Source of the DNA: Paracoccaceae bacterium
GTDB lineage: Bacteria; Pseudomonadota; Alphaproteobacteria; Rhodobacterales; Rhodobacteraceae
DNA: 64,000 nucleotides
Direction: 5' to 3'
Assembly: GCA_028874915.1 (NCBI GenBank)
Contig: JAPPHA010000006.1
Location: 68-64,067 of the forward strand
In this document: piece by piece, positions 38,106 to 51,700 of the stretch
How the letters are laid out: each line of letters starts with the position of its first letter
Position numbering within the stretch: the stretch's first letter is position 1
Program-made: the position numbers and the translations under genes
The notes under the pieces: model-generated
Database searches by the model: none
What the model was told of the DNA's origin: nothing
Seen by the model: only the letters and a program-made list of their open reading frames with translations

Positions 38106-40196
38106 TCAACCCACCGAGATGAGGCGTACCGACCGGTCCTGTTCCATCAAGTACAACAGTGTCCGCACGGCTTTCCCACGTGCGCTGGTCAGATCCGGAT
38201 CGTCACGAACAAATGCCTGGGCGTCTTCATGAGCCTCCCGGAGAAGCGCCGGTTGGCTCTCAAGGTCAGCGATTCGGAATCTTGGCAGACCGGACTGTTG
38301 AACGCCAAGGAGGTCGCCGGCGCCACGCATGGCCAGATCCTCATCGGCAATCCGAAATCCGTCGTCTGTTTGCTGCATGATCTTGAGTCGCCGACGGGCC
38401 ATTTCACCGAGAGGCTCGCGGTAAAGGAGCAGGCAGGTCGATTCATCACGACCGCGTCCGACGCGCCCCCGGAGTTGATGGAGTTGGGCGAGCCCGAAAT
38501 TCTGCGCATGCTCGACGATCATGATGGTGGCACCGGGAACATCGACACCGACTTCGACAACAGTCGTGGCAACAAGCACCCGGATAGAGCCATCGGCAAA
38601 CGCATCGAACACTCGGTCACGATCGTCGGCCGGCATCTGGCCGTGAACGAGCCCGACCCGGTCTTCGCCAAGAATGGCCTGCAACATTCGGCTGCGGTCC
38701 TCGGCAGCAGTCAACGGGCTCTTCTCGCTGTCTTCCACCAGTGGACAAACCCAGTAGGCCTGATGACCTTTCTTGATTGCCGCCTGCAACCGACTGATTA
38801 CATGGGCCATTCGTCCTTCCGATGCCAGTGCGGTCTTGACCGGCTGCCGTCCCGGAGGCTTCTCATCCAGAACGCTGACATCCATGTCTCCGTAGCAAGC
38901 CAGCGCCAACGATCGCGGGATGGGAGTCGCCGTCATCACCAGGACGTCGATGCCTTTGCCCTTTGCGGTCAGGGACATGCGTTGGCGGACTCCGAACCGG
39001 TGCTGTTCGTCAATGACAACGATTCGAAGGTCTGCGAAGGCCACGTCATCCTGGAACACCGCATGTGTCCCCAGAAGAACGTCGATGTTACCGGATCGGA
39101 GGCCCTCCAGTTTTTTGGCGCGCTCCCGACCCCGGTCCCGCCCGGTCAGCGTTTCCATGTCGATCCGTGCCGCCCGAGCCAGGGGTTTCAAGCTCTCGAA
39201 GTGCTGCCGCACCAGGATTTCAGTCGGAGCCATCATCACGCCCTGGCCGTCGGATTCGACAGCATTGAGGACAGCCAGGAAAGCAACGAGTGTCTTTCCG
39301 GAACCAACATCACCCTGAAGCAAACGGTTCATTCGTTCGTTTCCGGCCATGTCTCGGGAAATCTCGGCAAAGGCCCTGTCCTGGGCTCGCGTCATCGTGA
39401 ATGGCAGGGCTGATCGTACGCGCCCGGCAAGCTTGCCGTTTCCAGAATTGGAACGACCTCGCGAACGCCGGATCCGGCGTCTGGCGAGCGCCAAGGTCAT
39501 CTGGTGGGCGAACAGTTCGTCAAAGGCCAGACGCTCTCGAGCCGGCGACGCAGGGTCGACATCGTTCGGGGACTCGGGGGCGTGAGCCTCGGCTAGCGCC
39601 GACTTCCACGCCGGCCACCCGTGGGCCTTTTGCCGGTCTGGTGAAATCCATTCGGGAAAATCCGGAGCCCGGTCCTGGGCCATCCGAACGGAATTCACCA
39701 AGATTTTCTGGGTAAGTCCGGACGCCAGTGGGTAAACGGGTTCGCTCTTTGGAATCTGATCTGCGGCGTCCGGCGACAGGATGTAGTCAGGATGGACGAA
39801 TTGCGGAACGCCACCGAAAGAGTCGAGTTTTCCCGAAATGACCCGCCTGGAACCCGTAGGAAGCTTTTCCTCGATCCAGTTGCCGCTGACATTGAAGAAC
39901 ACAAGCTGCAATCGCGTCCGTCCGTCGTTGGCCCAGACCCGATAGGGCGTCCCCCTGCCCTGATTCGGCACATGGGACTGGACCTTGATTTCGACGGTAA
40001 CCAACGCCTGCGGTTCCAGGCCCGAAACCGACGTGACGGAACGGCGAATGAGAACGGACCGGGGGAGGGTAAACAGCATGTCACGGGGCTTGGCGATCGA
40101 AAGGGTCGACAACTGTTTGGCCGTTCGCGGACCTATCCCCGCGAGTTCGATCATGGGGACGAATAGCGGAAACAGGGATTCCGGGCGACCGTTCAA
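38106..40196 (-). CDS. recG: ATP-dependent DNA helicase RecG
   Basis: 696 residues. It remodels stalled forks and branched DNA. The N-terminal wedge OB fold starts near LIELAGIGPRTAKQL. Walker A is GDVGSGKTLVAF near residue 297, the helicase box II is VIDEQHRFGVRQ, MTATPIPRS is motif III, and the C-terminal motif VI region is QLRGRVGRG. The ending, ARGKAVRTLLYLMEQDRSVRLI, is typical. The start is TTG at 40196, just ten bases after ligA, so ligA and recG are cotranscribed. Confidence 0.95.
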   Translation of the reverse strand: MNGRPESLFPLFVPMIELAGIGPRTAKQLSTLSIAKPRDMLFTLPRSVLIRRSVTSVSGLEPQALVTVEIKVQSHVPNQGRGTPYRVWANDGRTRLQLVFFNVSGNWIEEKLPTGSRRVISGKLDSFGGVPQFVHPDYILSPDAADQIPKSEPVYPLASGLTQKILVNSVRMAQDRAPDFPEWISPDRQKAHGWPAWKSALAEAHAPESPNDVDPASPARERLAFDELFAHQMTLALARRRIRRSRGRSNSGNGKLAGRVRSALPFTMTRAQDRAFAEISRDMAGNERMNRLLQGDVGSGKTLVAFLAVLNAVESDGQGVMMAPTEILVRQHFESLKPLARAARIDMETLTGRDRGRERAKKLEGLRSGNIDVLLGTHAVFQDDVAFADLRIVVIDEQHRFGVRQRMSLTAKGKGIDVLVMTATPIPRSLALACYGDMDVSVLDEKPPGRQPVKTALASEGRMAHVISRLQAAIKKGHQAYWVCPLVEDSEKSPLTAAEDRSRMLQAILGEDRVGLVHGQMPADDRDRVFDAFADGSIRVLVATTVVEVGVDVPGATIMIVEHAQNFGLAQLHQLRGRVGRGRDESTCLLLYREPLGEMARRRLKIMQQTDDGFRIADEDLAMRGAGDLLGVQQSGLPRFRIADLESQPALLREAHEDAQAFVRDDPDLTSARGKAVRTLLYLMEQDRSVRLISVG

Positions 40197-40206
40197 TTCA
40201 CTCGAC

Positions 40207-42697
<2,491 letters not shown>

Positions 42698-43867
42698 ATG
42701 GCACTCCCTACGACGACACTGCATGCGGGTTCACGGCTGAATTCGCTCGGCTTTGCAAAGGAACCGGCCGAGACTCGAGTTCTCGTCGCCATGTCCGGTG
42801 GCGTCGACAGTTCCGTGGTCGCTGCGATGTTCGCAATGGAAGGCTATGACGTCGTCGGCGTGACGTTGCAGCTTTACGATCACGGCGCTGCCATGTCGAA
42901 GCCGGGAATGTGTTGCGCTGGACGGGACATTCACGACGCCCGCCGGATCGCAGAGCGCATGAGTTTTCCGCACTATGTCCTTGATTATGAAAACCGATTC
43001 AAGGAGAGTGTCATTGACGACTTTGCCGACAGCTACCTTTCAGGCCTGACACCTGTTCCCTGCATCCGATGCAATCAAAGCGTCAAGTTTCGCGATCTTC
43101 TCGCGACGGCAAGGGACCTCGATGCCGATTGCATGGCCACCGGCCACTATGTTCGCCGCGTCGCGCGACCCGGCGCGCCTGAACTCCACATGGCGAAAGA
43201 CGCGGCCCGGGATCAATCCTACTTCCTGTTCGCCACGACCCATGAGCAGCTCGACTTTCTGCGATTTCCGCTCGGGGAACTCGCGTCCAAGGCCGAAACG
43301 CGCGCTCTGGCGGCCGAATTCGGGCTCAGTGTCGCCGACAAGCCCGATAGCCAGGACATCTGTTTCGTACCAGACGGATCCTATGTATCAACGATCGAAA
43401 AACTACGTCCGTCGGCGTCACAACCAGGCGATATTGTCCATGTCGATGGCCGCAAATTGGGCACGCATGCAGGCATCATACGCTATACCGTCGGGCAGAG
43501 GCGTGGTCTCGGCATTGGCGGTGGCGAACCTCTTTTTGTGGTCCGCCTGGACGCCGACAGCCGCCAGGTCATTGTCGGTCCGCGAGAAGCGCTGGAAATC
43601 CGCGTCTTCGAGGTCGAGTCGGTAAACTGGCTGGGTGACATCCCTTTTGACGGCAACAAGGAGTATCCGATTGCGGTGCGTGTCCGGTCGACCCGACCAC
43701 CGAAAGCGGCTTTCGTCCGGCCGATCTCGCCGACCCGCGCCGAGGTGGAGCTGTTGACACCCGAGGAAGGTGTGGCTCCGGGACAGGCTTGCGTCTTTTA
43801 CGAGCAGGACGGGACACGGGTCTTCGGCGGCGGTTGGATCCGAAAATCATCAAGCCGAATCCCGTAG
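42698..43867 (+). CDS. mnmA: tRNA-specific 2-thiouridylase MnmA
   Basis: 389 residues from [16 protein letters not shown]. It puts sulfur on U34 of tRNA-Lys, Glu and Gln. The ATP loop is [11 protein letters not shown] near residue 36. Catalytic cysteines sit in the PVPCIRCNQ segment and in SQDICFV. The PP-loop domain is followed by the central and beta-barrel domains ([17 protein letters not shown]). Upstream in-frame codons lack a ribosome site and do not match the family. Sulfur would come from one of the two desulfurases in the suf operon. Confidence 0.95.
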   Translation: MALPTTTLHAGSRLNSLGFAKEPAETRVLVAMSGGVDSSVVAAMFAMEGYDVVGVTLQLYDHGAAMSKPGMCCAGRDIHDARRIAERMSFPHYVLDYENRFKESVIDDFADSYLSGLTPVPCIRCNQSVKFRDLLATARDLDADCMATGHYVRRVARPGAPELHMAKDAARDQSYFLFATTHEQLDFLRFPLGELASKAETRALAAEFGLSVADKPDSQDICFVPDGSYVSTIEKLRPSASQPGDIVHVDGRKLGTHAGIIRYTVGQRRGLGIGGGEPLFVVRLDADSRQVIVGPREALEIRVFEVESVNWLGDIPFDGNKEYPIAVRVRSTRPPKAAFVRPISPTRAEVELLTPEEGVAPGQACVFYEQDGTRVFGGGWIRKSSSRIP

Positions 43868-44006
43868 CCGGTCAAGCTCCTTTCGTCCCGGGCACTTGCC
43901 AGAAACCCTCGTCCGTCAATGAAACTCAGGACAATGCGATTCGCCTGAGGCCCACGAGGGTTCCCTGCATGGGATTTCCGTTTGACGCGGCCAGCGGGGC
44001 CTTCGG

Positions 44007-45404
44007 TCACATGTGGATGACCCGGCCAAAGGCATCCAGGACACTCTCATGCATCATCTCGGAGAGCGTCGGATGCGGGAAGACCGTGGTCATGAAATCC
44101 TCTTCTGTCGATTCGAGTTGACGGCCGACGACAAATCCCTGGATCAGTTCGGTGACTTCGGCACCGATCATGTGGGCGCCGAGCAATTCGCCCGTCGAGG
44201 AATCAAAAACCGTCTTGATGAAACCCTCGGTCTCGCCGAGGGCAATCGCCTTCCCGTTTCCCAGAAACGGAAACCGGCCGATGCGGACTTCGTAACCGGC
44301 ATCCCTCGCCTGTTCCTCGGTGAGACCGACCGACGCAATCTGGGGATGGCAGTAGGTGCAGCCGGCAATGTTCCGCACATCAAGCGGATGCGGTTCCTGT
44401 CCGGCAGCCAGTTCTGCAGCAATCACGCCTTCGTGGCTGGCTTTGTGCGCAAGCCACGGTGGGGCCGTCACGTCACCGATCGCCAGGATTCCTTCGGCCG
44501 ATGTCCGGCAGAGGCTGTCCGTAACGATTTGGTTGCGTTCGACCTTGACACCGTTTTCCGCAAGACCCAGACCCTCGATGTTTCCTACGATGCCGACCGC
44601 GGAAATGACGGTGTCAAACGCGTGCTTCTCCGACGCGCCGTCCCGTTCGATCGTGGCCAGCAACCGACCGCCATCGCGCTCAAGACCGGTTACGGATGAC
44701 TTCTCCTTTATGGTCATGCCCTGGTCCCGAAAGACCTTGGCAGCGAAACTGGAAACCTCTGCGTCCTCGACCGGGAGGATCCTGTCGACGAGCTCGACAA
44801 CCGTGACGTCAGCTCCGAGCGCAGAATAGAAGCTGGCGAATTCAATACCGATCGCTCCAGAGCCGATGACCAAGAGTTTCTTTGGCATCCGGGGCGGCCT
44901 GAGCGCGTGACGGTAGGTCCAGATGAGATCGCCATCGGCCTCGAGAGCCGGCAATTCGCGAGCCCGGGCGCCTGTCGCTACGACAACGGTTCGTGCGGCC
45001 AGGGTCATGACGCCACCACCGGACAGGGACACCTGAACCCGGCCTTCACCGGCGAGGGTGGCCTCTCCCATGTGCACGGTCACCCGGTTTTTCTTCAGGA
45101 GATGGGCAACTCCGCGATTCAATTGCCCGGCTACACTCCTGGATCGGTCGACAATGGCCTGAAGATCGCAGTCGATGTCCGCAACACTCAATCCGAATTC
45201 ACCGGCGCGTTGCATGAGTAGAAAGAGCTCGGACGACCGGAGCATCGCCTTGGTCGGAATGCACCCCCAATTCAGACAGATTCCGCCCAGGGCTTCACGT
45301 TCAACCACGGCGACACTGAGCCCGAGCTGCGCGCCTCGAATTGCCGCGACATATCCGCCGGGCCCCGAACCAATGACGACCAGGTCATGACTTTCGTCAG
45401 CCAT
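44007..45404 (-). CDS. lpdA: Dihydrolipoyl dehydrogenase
   Basis: 465 residues; the E3 flavoprotein of 2-oxoacid dehydrogenase complexes. The FAD site is VIGSGPGGYVAAIRGAQLG, the redox disulfide is in GGICLNWGCIPTKAM near residue 42, and the NAD site is VIGSGAIGIEFASFY. The C-terminal His-Glu pair lies in FPHPTLSEMMHE. Its start overlaps the upstream DUF924 gene by eight bases. No E1 or E2 gene is nearby, so the partner complex is not known from this window. Confidence 0.95.
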   Translation of the reverse strand: MADESHDLVVIGSGPGGYVAAIRGAQLGLSVAVVEREALGGICLNWGCIPTKAMLRSSELFLLMQRAGEFGLSVADIDCDLQAIVDRSRSVAGQLNRGVAHLLKKNRVTVHMGEATLAGEGRVQVSLSGGGVMTLAARTVVVATGARARELPALEADGDLIWTYRHALRPPRMPKKLLVIGSGAIGIEFASFYSALGADVTVVELVDRILPVEDAEVSSFAAKVFRDQGMTIKEKSSVTGLERDGGRLLATIERDGASEKHAFDTVISAVGIVGNIEGLGLAENGVKVERNQIVTDSLCRTSAEGILAIGDVTAPPWLAHKASHEGVIAAELAAGQEPHPLDVRNIAGCTYCHPQIASVGLTEEQARDAGYEVRIGRFPFLGNGKAIALGETEGFIKTVFDSSTGELLGAHMIGAEVTELIQGFVVGRQLESTEEDFMTTVFPHPTLSEMMHESVLDAFGRVIHM

Positions 45405-46008
45405 GAGTCAATTCCGGCCCGGCCGTGGCCTTTTCGCGTTGTTCGAGATCGTCGACAAAGGCCATATAGCCTCCCTTCTCCATGAATTCCTCTTCTTTCG
45501 GAGTCGATGTCCGGGCGAGTACCTTGTTCCGGAACGGGAAGCGCCCGAATATCCTGATGATTTCGTGATGGGCGCGCGCATGAAGGAGTCCGAGTGCCAG
45601 TTCGGGCATCGCCGACAGGAACTTTTGATAGCCATATTCCTGGTCGGCGAGGTCTTCCGAGTGCTCGAACGGCAGATAGAAAAACTGCCTTACAAGACCA
45701 TCGATGTCTTTGTCCTGGCCGCATTCGATTGCCGCCCGCGCGACGGCTCTGGCCATGGGATCGGTTGCAAAGGAACGGGGATCGTCTCGGAACATGTTTC
45801 GCGGAAACTGGTCCAAGAGGAGCAAGAGGGCCAGCGATCCCCGGGCATCGTCCTGCCAGCTATCCAGGTTTCCGTCGCGGGCGGCCTCATAGGTGACCAT
45901 GAAACGGTCGGTGATTTCCCGGTCGATTTCCGGTGTACTCATGTACCAGTGTTCGATTCCGACCGTGTCGACCCAGAACGAAAGAACGGATTCGGCAGAT
46001 TCGACCAT
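45397..46008 (-). CDS. DUF924-family protein
   Basis: 203 residues from MVESAESVLSFWVDTVG (46008), which follows AGGAGG by seven bases. The helical, TPR-like DUF924 fold is recognised by LSFW near the N-terminus, LLLLDQFPRNMFRDDPRSFATD around residue 70, and FYLPFEHSEDLADQE near residue 115. Function unknown. The gene overlaps lpdA by eight bases and is probably its operon partner. Confidence 0.85.
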   Translation of the reverse strand: MVESAESVLSFWVDTVGIEHWYMSTPEIDREITDRFMVTYEAARDGNLDSWQDDARGSLALLLLLDQFPRNMFRDDPRSFATDPMARAVARAAIECGQDKDIDGLVRQFFYLPFEHSEDLADQEYGYQKFLSAMPELALGLLHARAHHEIIRIFGRFPFRNKVLARTSTPKEEEFMEKGGYMAFVDDLEQREKATAGPELTHG

Positions 46009-46311
46009 GACGGACCTCCTGATTTCCGCCTGTCCAGACTTGATCCGCTCCGGCACGGCGGGCTGCCGGTCGTTGACCGTGACGACCGGTTCCGCTCTCG
46101 GCCTTTCCGGAACAATCCGGGAAAACGCATGAAGAGGAGCCAGCGACGGAGAGTCTATATTGGCAATCGATCTCGAAATCCAATGCCGACAGGAGTCCGT
46201 GTCCGGTCCTGCGACGTCGGGCCTTGACCGGCTTCGACCGAGAATCCAACGGGATCGCCAGAGGCGTCAGCAGCCGAGTGCAACACCCGGCCTGCTGTCC
46301 ATTGTCGGTCG

Positions 46312-47565
46312 TCATCCATCCTGGGTCTCCTGGGCCTGTTCGATTGCCACTTCCTGCGCGACCTCTATCGCCACGGGAGAAACGGTCGGGACGACCGGCG
46401 CATAGCTCGTCGTGTCCTCGACTCCGGGTGCCTCACGCCGGGTGCTGCGATAGATCGCATAGCCTGCCATCACCGCCAAGAGTGTGGCGATATACCCGAA
46501 GAAGCTGCCGGGTCCGAAGGCCGACATCAGCCAACCGACCACCAATGGCCCGGCAATGGCGCCAAATCCATTCACAAAAATCAGACCGCTGGCGGCCGCG
46601 GCCATGTCCTCGTGATCGAGAAAGTCATTGGTGTAGGCAATGAACAGGGAATAGAGCGGGTTGGCAACGCCGCCAATGACGAAAGCAATCAACAGGAGGA
46701 TCGTGAAGTTTCCGGAGAAAAACAGTCCGGCACTCGACACCAGGGCCCCGATCAAAGTCACGATTATGATCAGGATTCTTCGGTCCATCCGGTCGGAAAG
46801 CCATCCGACAGGATACTGGGCAATCATTCCGCCGGCAAATATCGTGGCCACGAAGATCGAAATTGCCCTTGCGTCCATACCGCTTTCCGTCCCGAACACG
46901 GGTGCCATGGCGAACTGAGCGGCAAAGACACCACCGAGTAGAAATGCGCCAACGAACCCAAGCGGGGACGTCTTGAAGAGTGTCCGGAGATCGACCGGTT
47001 TCGTCGTGTGGAACACTGGTGCCGGATTGATCGACAGCAAAATCGGGGCCACAGCGATCGAGACCAGCACGGAAATCAGGATGAACAGAATGTGTCCGGC
47101 TGGATCCGCAACATTCAGGATCATCTGCGCAGCAACAATTCCCACCATTTGGACGAAGACGTAGGTGGCCAGGGCCTGACCGCGGTTTTCGTTGGTTGCG
47201 GTGTCATTCAGCCAGCTCTCGGCAACCACATAGATTCCGGAAATGCAGAAACCGACCGCAATCCGCAGGGCAAACCAGAAAACGGGATTCAGGTACGCGG
47301 CATAGAGAACCAGGCAGGCCGAAACACAGGAGGCGAGTGCGGCAAAGACCCGCACGTGACCGACCCTGCGGATCATTTCGGGCGCAAGCCGGCTGCCGCC
47401 CAAAAGGCCGATGAAGTATCCCGTCATCACCCATGCCATGGCATTGGCCGAGAATCCTTCGATCGACCCGCGAACACCCAGAAGGGTTCCCTGCAACCCG
47501 TGGCCGAGCATCAGCAGGAAGATTCCGAACAGGAGGGCCCAAGCGTTCTTCAGCACTGTCAACAT
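46312..47565 (-). CDS. MFS transporter (YcaD-like)
   Basis: About 417 residues with twelve hydrophobic segments. The N-terminal half has GYFIGLLGGSRLAPEMIRRVGHVRVF, the loop 2-3 motif of the major facilitator family, and AVGFCISGIYVVAESWLND, seen in YcaD-type carriers. The C-terminus (after about residue 375) is soluble and rich in Glu, Val and Ala. Substrate unknown. ATG at 47565 is preferred, with GAGG ten bases upstream; a TTG two codons earlier is too close. Confidence 0.82.
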   Translation of the reverse strand: MLTVLKNAWALLFGIFLLMLGHGLQGTLLGVRGSIEGFSANAMAWVMTGYFIGLLGGSRLAPEMIRRVGHVRVFAALASCVSACLVLYAAYLNPVFWFALRIAVGFCISGIYVVAESWLNDTATNENRGQALATYVFVQMVGIVAAQMILNVADPAGHILFILISVLVSIAVAPILLSINPAPVFHTTKPVDLRTLFKTSPLGFVGAFLLGGVFAAQFAMAPVFGTESGMDARAISIFVATIFAGGMIAQYPVGWLSDRMDRRILIIIVTLIGALVSSAGLFFSGNFTILLLIAFVIGGVANPLYSLFIAYTNDFLDHEDMAAAASGLIFVNGFGAIAGPLVVGWLMSAFGPGSFFGYIATLLAVMAGYAIYRSTRREAPGVEDTTSYAPVVPTVSPVAIEVAQEVAIEQAQETQDG

Positions 47566-47641
47566 CGCCAACGGTCCTCACGACTGAAGCCGAATCGCAC
47601 GTATCAGAGGACGACGGACATCGTGCTGCCGGCGCGACGTT

Positions 47642-48739
47642 TCAAGGTCGTTTTTTGACTTTGGGTTCAAGAAAGGATCCGTCGCCATAAGAGTAGAAAC
47701 GGTAATCGCGAGCCATGGCATGGGCGTAGATGCGACGTGTCCTCGCCAAGCCCATGAAAGCAGAGACCAGCATCAGCAACGTTGATCCCGGGAGGTGAAA
47801 ATTGGTGATCAGCGCATCGGCGACGTGAAAACGGAATCCCGGTTTGATGAAAATGTCTGTTTCGCCACGCCACGGACCGACTGGACCCTGTGCATTCGGT
47901 TGGGTTCGCGCCGCGGTTTCGAGCACTCGGAGCGCGGTGGTTCCGACGGGAATGATCCGACCGCCGTTCCGCCGCGTTCGGCCGATCTCCTCTGCAGCGT
48001 CCGGGGAAACCTCGCCCTGTTCCGGGTGCAGGGTTTCCGTTTCCGTGGCGTTCTCCGGGGCTGGCAGGAAGGTCCCCGCGCCGACATGCAGGGTTATCCA
48101 AGTGACGGAGACACCATGACGACACAGACTGTCCATCAACGCGGGATCGAAATGCAGGGAGGCTGTTGGTGCGGCCACGGATCCCGGTCTGCGGGCGAAA
48201 ATGCTCTGATAATCCTCGGCATCCCGGTGGTCGACCGGACGCCGCGAGGCGATGTAAGGAGGCAGCGGCGTCTCGCCGACGCGCCCGAGCACATCGTGAA
48301 AGTCGGATCCGGTCCGGTTGAACGCCAATCTCAGTTCCTTGCGGTCCTTTTCGAGAACTTTGGCGGTCAGTCCGTTGCCGAAGATCAGTCGATCCCCTTG
48401 ACGAATTCGCCGTCCCGGCCGGGCCAGTGCGGACCAGGACCCATCGGAATGCTGGCGGGTCAACAAGACCTCAATCTGGATTCCTGCCGGTTCCAGTCCC
48501 GAACCCGCCTGCGGCATCCGCTTCCGAACTCCATGAAGCCGCGCCGGGATTACCCGTGTGTCATTCATGACGAGCCGGTCGCCAGGGCGGAGAAACTTCG
48601 GAAGGTCCGCAAAGGTCGCATCGGTGATCAAGGTCCCGGAGGCGACAAGCAACCGGGATGCGGAGCGGGGTTGGGCCGGCCTCAGTGCGATCCTCTCGTC
48701 AGGCAGGTTGAAATCGAATTCGGAAAGGATCGTTGCCAC
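47642..48739 (-). CDS. queA: S-adenosylmethionine:tRNA ribosyltransferase-isomerase
   Basis: 365 residues. QueA moves the ribose of SAM onto preQ1 in tRNA to form epoxyqueuosine. FDFNLPDERIALRPAQPR at the N-terminus, DTRVIPARLHG, VTWITLHVGAGTFLPA and the C-terminal NFHLPGSTLLMLVSAFMG are all hallmark segments. GTG start at 48739. It works in the same pathway as queuosine-dependent GluQ. Confidence 0.95.
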   Translation of the reverse strand: MATILSEFDFNLPDERIALRPAQPRSASRLLVASGTLITDATFADLPKFLRPGDRLVMNDTRVIPARLHGVRKRMPQAGSGLEPAGIQIEVLLTRQHSDGSWSALARPGRRIRQGDRLIFGNGLTAKVLEKDRKELRLAFNRTGSDFHDVLGRVGETPLPPYIASRRPVDHRDAEDYQSIFARRPGSVAAPTASLHFDPALMDSLCRHGVSVTWITLHVGAGTFLPAPENATETETLHPEQGEVSPDAAEEIGRTRRNGGRIIPVGTTALRVLETAARTQPNAQGPVGPWRGETDIFIKPGFRFHVADALITNFHLPGSTLLMLVSAFMGLARTRRIYAHAMARDYRFYSYGDGSFLEPKVKKRP

Positions 48740-48795
48740 GTCAACGCTCGGCGCACGGACGGGCAGTCGGGAGACCGGTGGTTACCGCAATGGAA

Positions 48796-51700
48796 TCACT
48801 GCTGTTTTTGGGGCGGTTCCGGGAAGTCACGTCCAAAAATCTCCCTGAAGAACCCGGGGGTCAGGACCGAGAGCGGATCGACAGAGATCGTCGGGTTTTC
48901 CGCCGGCCCGACCATCCGGTAATTGAATCCAAAGATGCTCTCCCGCTTGCCTCCCGTAAACAATCCTCCGAAAATAGCCCGAATGGACTGATCGAGGACG
49001 CCGGTCAGCGTATAAATCGGAGCTACCACGCCTGAAAAGTCTACTGTTTCGGCTTCCGGATCATACCATCCTTCAAGAGACAAATTCATCGATGCCCCGA
49101 CGGCCCGCATGTTCGAGACACGCACACCTTCGGGCAAAATTTCCAGTCGGCCGTCAACGACATCGAACTGGATCCCGCTACCCGTTATCTGCTGAAGAAG
49201 GCCGACGACGCTGATCGCGTTCAGAATCTCTGCAAGCACCGGGGAATCTCGCACCCGGATGTTCTTCAGGCGGAATCGGATGTCCCGAAACTCTCCCGTC
49301 CGATCCGGAAAGACGCGGACCAGAAGATCTCCGCCATAAGCTGACCGGAAAATATCGGCAGATCTCATTACGTCGCCGCCGTCGCTCGCTGTGACCTCGA
49401 CGACACTTCGTCCTTCGATCGCCCTGACCGCGCCCGAAATCGATGATGTCCCGTTAAGCATGCCCGAGAATGTGCCGCCCCACACGCCTCCGGTCCCGAA
49501 GTTTCCCCGGAATCCGGTCAAGCTGAGCCGGTTGCTAACGATCACCCGGTCCAGCCTGATGCTCAACGGATAGGCTTCGCCACTGCGCAGTTCCTGAACG
49601 GGCGCGGCCGATATGTCGAACGTGCCACCCTCAAGGGCAACCGTGCCAAAGGATCCGGTTTCATGATGCAGGGCAGCGGAGGTAGAGAGCCAGCCACCAA
49701 CCTCCAGATTGCGTACGGCAATGGGACTGGCAATTTCACCGTTCGCGAACACCAGATCGCATTCGAATTTCAGTCCCTGGGATGTAAACCGAAGTCGAAC
49801 CGGTTCATCTGGCCGATCAAGGTTGAAGGTGGCAACGAGCTGCGCCGAATCCGGGGACGGCTTGACCCATCCCAGAACCGGAACCGACAGGGTCGACCCC
49901 TGTAGCCTGGACGTCAGGGTCACCATGCGCCTATCCGTATGAGCAAAGTCGACGTCCAGTCGTGCCGGAGAATCACCATCGAGGATGTTGGCGGTCCATC
50001 CTGGGCTCAGCGCCGTCATCAATCGGTTGGACAATTCGAAGTCGGCAACCAACCGGTTCCCGCGCAGCTGTTGCCCATTCCTTTCGATGCGCCATTCGAG
50101 TTCCGCCGGGAATTCGCCGTAACTGACAGTTCCGGTCAAGGCCAGTTCGGTTGAATCCAAGACGCCAACCAGGGACTCGGCCGTCAGGTCGATGCTTTCG
50201 CCGTTTCCGACCCCTGGCAACGACGGAAACCGGGTAACGAGATCGTCAAACCGGGCCTTGATTTCGTAGACCGGTGTGTCGAGCCCGGCATCTGTTTCCA
50301 ACGGAAAACGGATGTTCCCGGTGAGTTCCACGCGACCCGAAACAGCCGTTGGATCAATCATCCAAGCTCTCAATTCGCCGAGCGGGACCGTCTCCAAAAG
50401 GTGCAGGAGGAAGTCGGCGGAACCCACCGCCGAAACGGAGAGAACGCCGATATTTTTATGTGAATCAATCGTTTCTTGGTCGAATTTAAACCAGGTCCCA
50501 CCGAGCTCCAAGGCACCCGGAGTCGGACCCTCAAGACGACCAGTTTCCAATCGGACGTCAAGTGTCCGCATTGTCATTCGGCCCGAACCACTCGCGTCTT
50601 TCACCGGGGGCAGTCCGGCAAGAACCTGAAAGGCGGCCCCATCAAACCCGAATTCGAATTCGTACGCAGGAGCATCCGCACCGAGATCTATCCAGCCGGA
50701 AACATCGTGAAAACCGCCGGACCGGACCTGTTGTTCCAGCCAGGTCCGGCTCTTGGTTGATGTGGCCGGTGGCCAGAATTCCAGCAGCCGGTTTACACCA
50801 ATTCGGTCGATGTTGATGTCAAGGTGTCCATTCCAGTCCGACAGTCCTGGCTGACCGTCAGACCCGATCCCCAACCAGCCGCTGATCCGGGCAATGCCCG
50901 CACCGTCGGACACCCAAACCCCCGGGAATTCCAATTCACCGGTTGCGGGACGGAGGATGAGATCAACACCGCCGTTCTCGATCAGTACGGGTGCGCCCGG
51001 CTTCCATGGTAGTTCCAGACGGACGTCATTGGTCGACAGGCCGACCGCCATAAACAAAGGACCGGAATCCGAGCGGGACGCAATCGTGAGTTCGCCTGTC
51101 GCTTCGACACCATTCGGGCCGGCGACCACTTTGACGTCGATCGGATGACTGGAACGCCGGCGAGCCTCGAGCACCTCCGGGTGCTTCGTCGGACCCGAGT
51201 TCACGGAAACCTCTTCGTTGCCCTGTCCCCGGATCACTTGATAGTCGACGGAGTCGGCTGTCCGGTCATGAACGACGATTGAAAATTCAAATGGCAGGAC
51301 AAACGCCGGAGTAACACCTAACGTGGTGCGTTCGATCCGTTCGCCGGTTCCTTTTGCTCGGCCGTCGGCGCCCGGATCGATCGACAGAAGGAAATCGGTC
51401 GTTCCCCCAGTCGGGTCGCGATGGATTTCGAATGTCGATTTCACTGGCAAATCCGATCCCGGCAACCGCGATTCGGACGAGATACTCATGGAGATTTGGT
51501 CACCTTCCCGGACCAGTCTGGACTGTGGCAAGAGATAGTGCTTGGATTTGTCGGAACCGCCGTCGATGACAATATGCATATTGGAGACATCAACACTTTC
51601 CAGATGTGCGACCGATGCGGGAGACAACAGGCGGTCAATCCAGTCCCCGGGTCCCGCAATGACACTGGCGTCCAGAGAAGCCCTGGTTTCTTCCTCGACT

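Noticed and set aside
38043..39413. 456-codon plus-strand frame
   Set aside because: Antisense to recG; its composition mirrors the recG codons.
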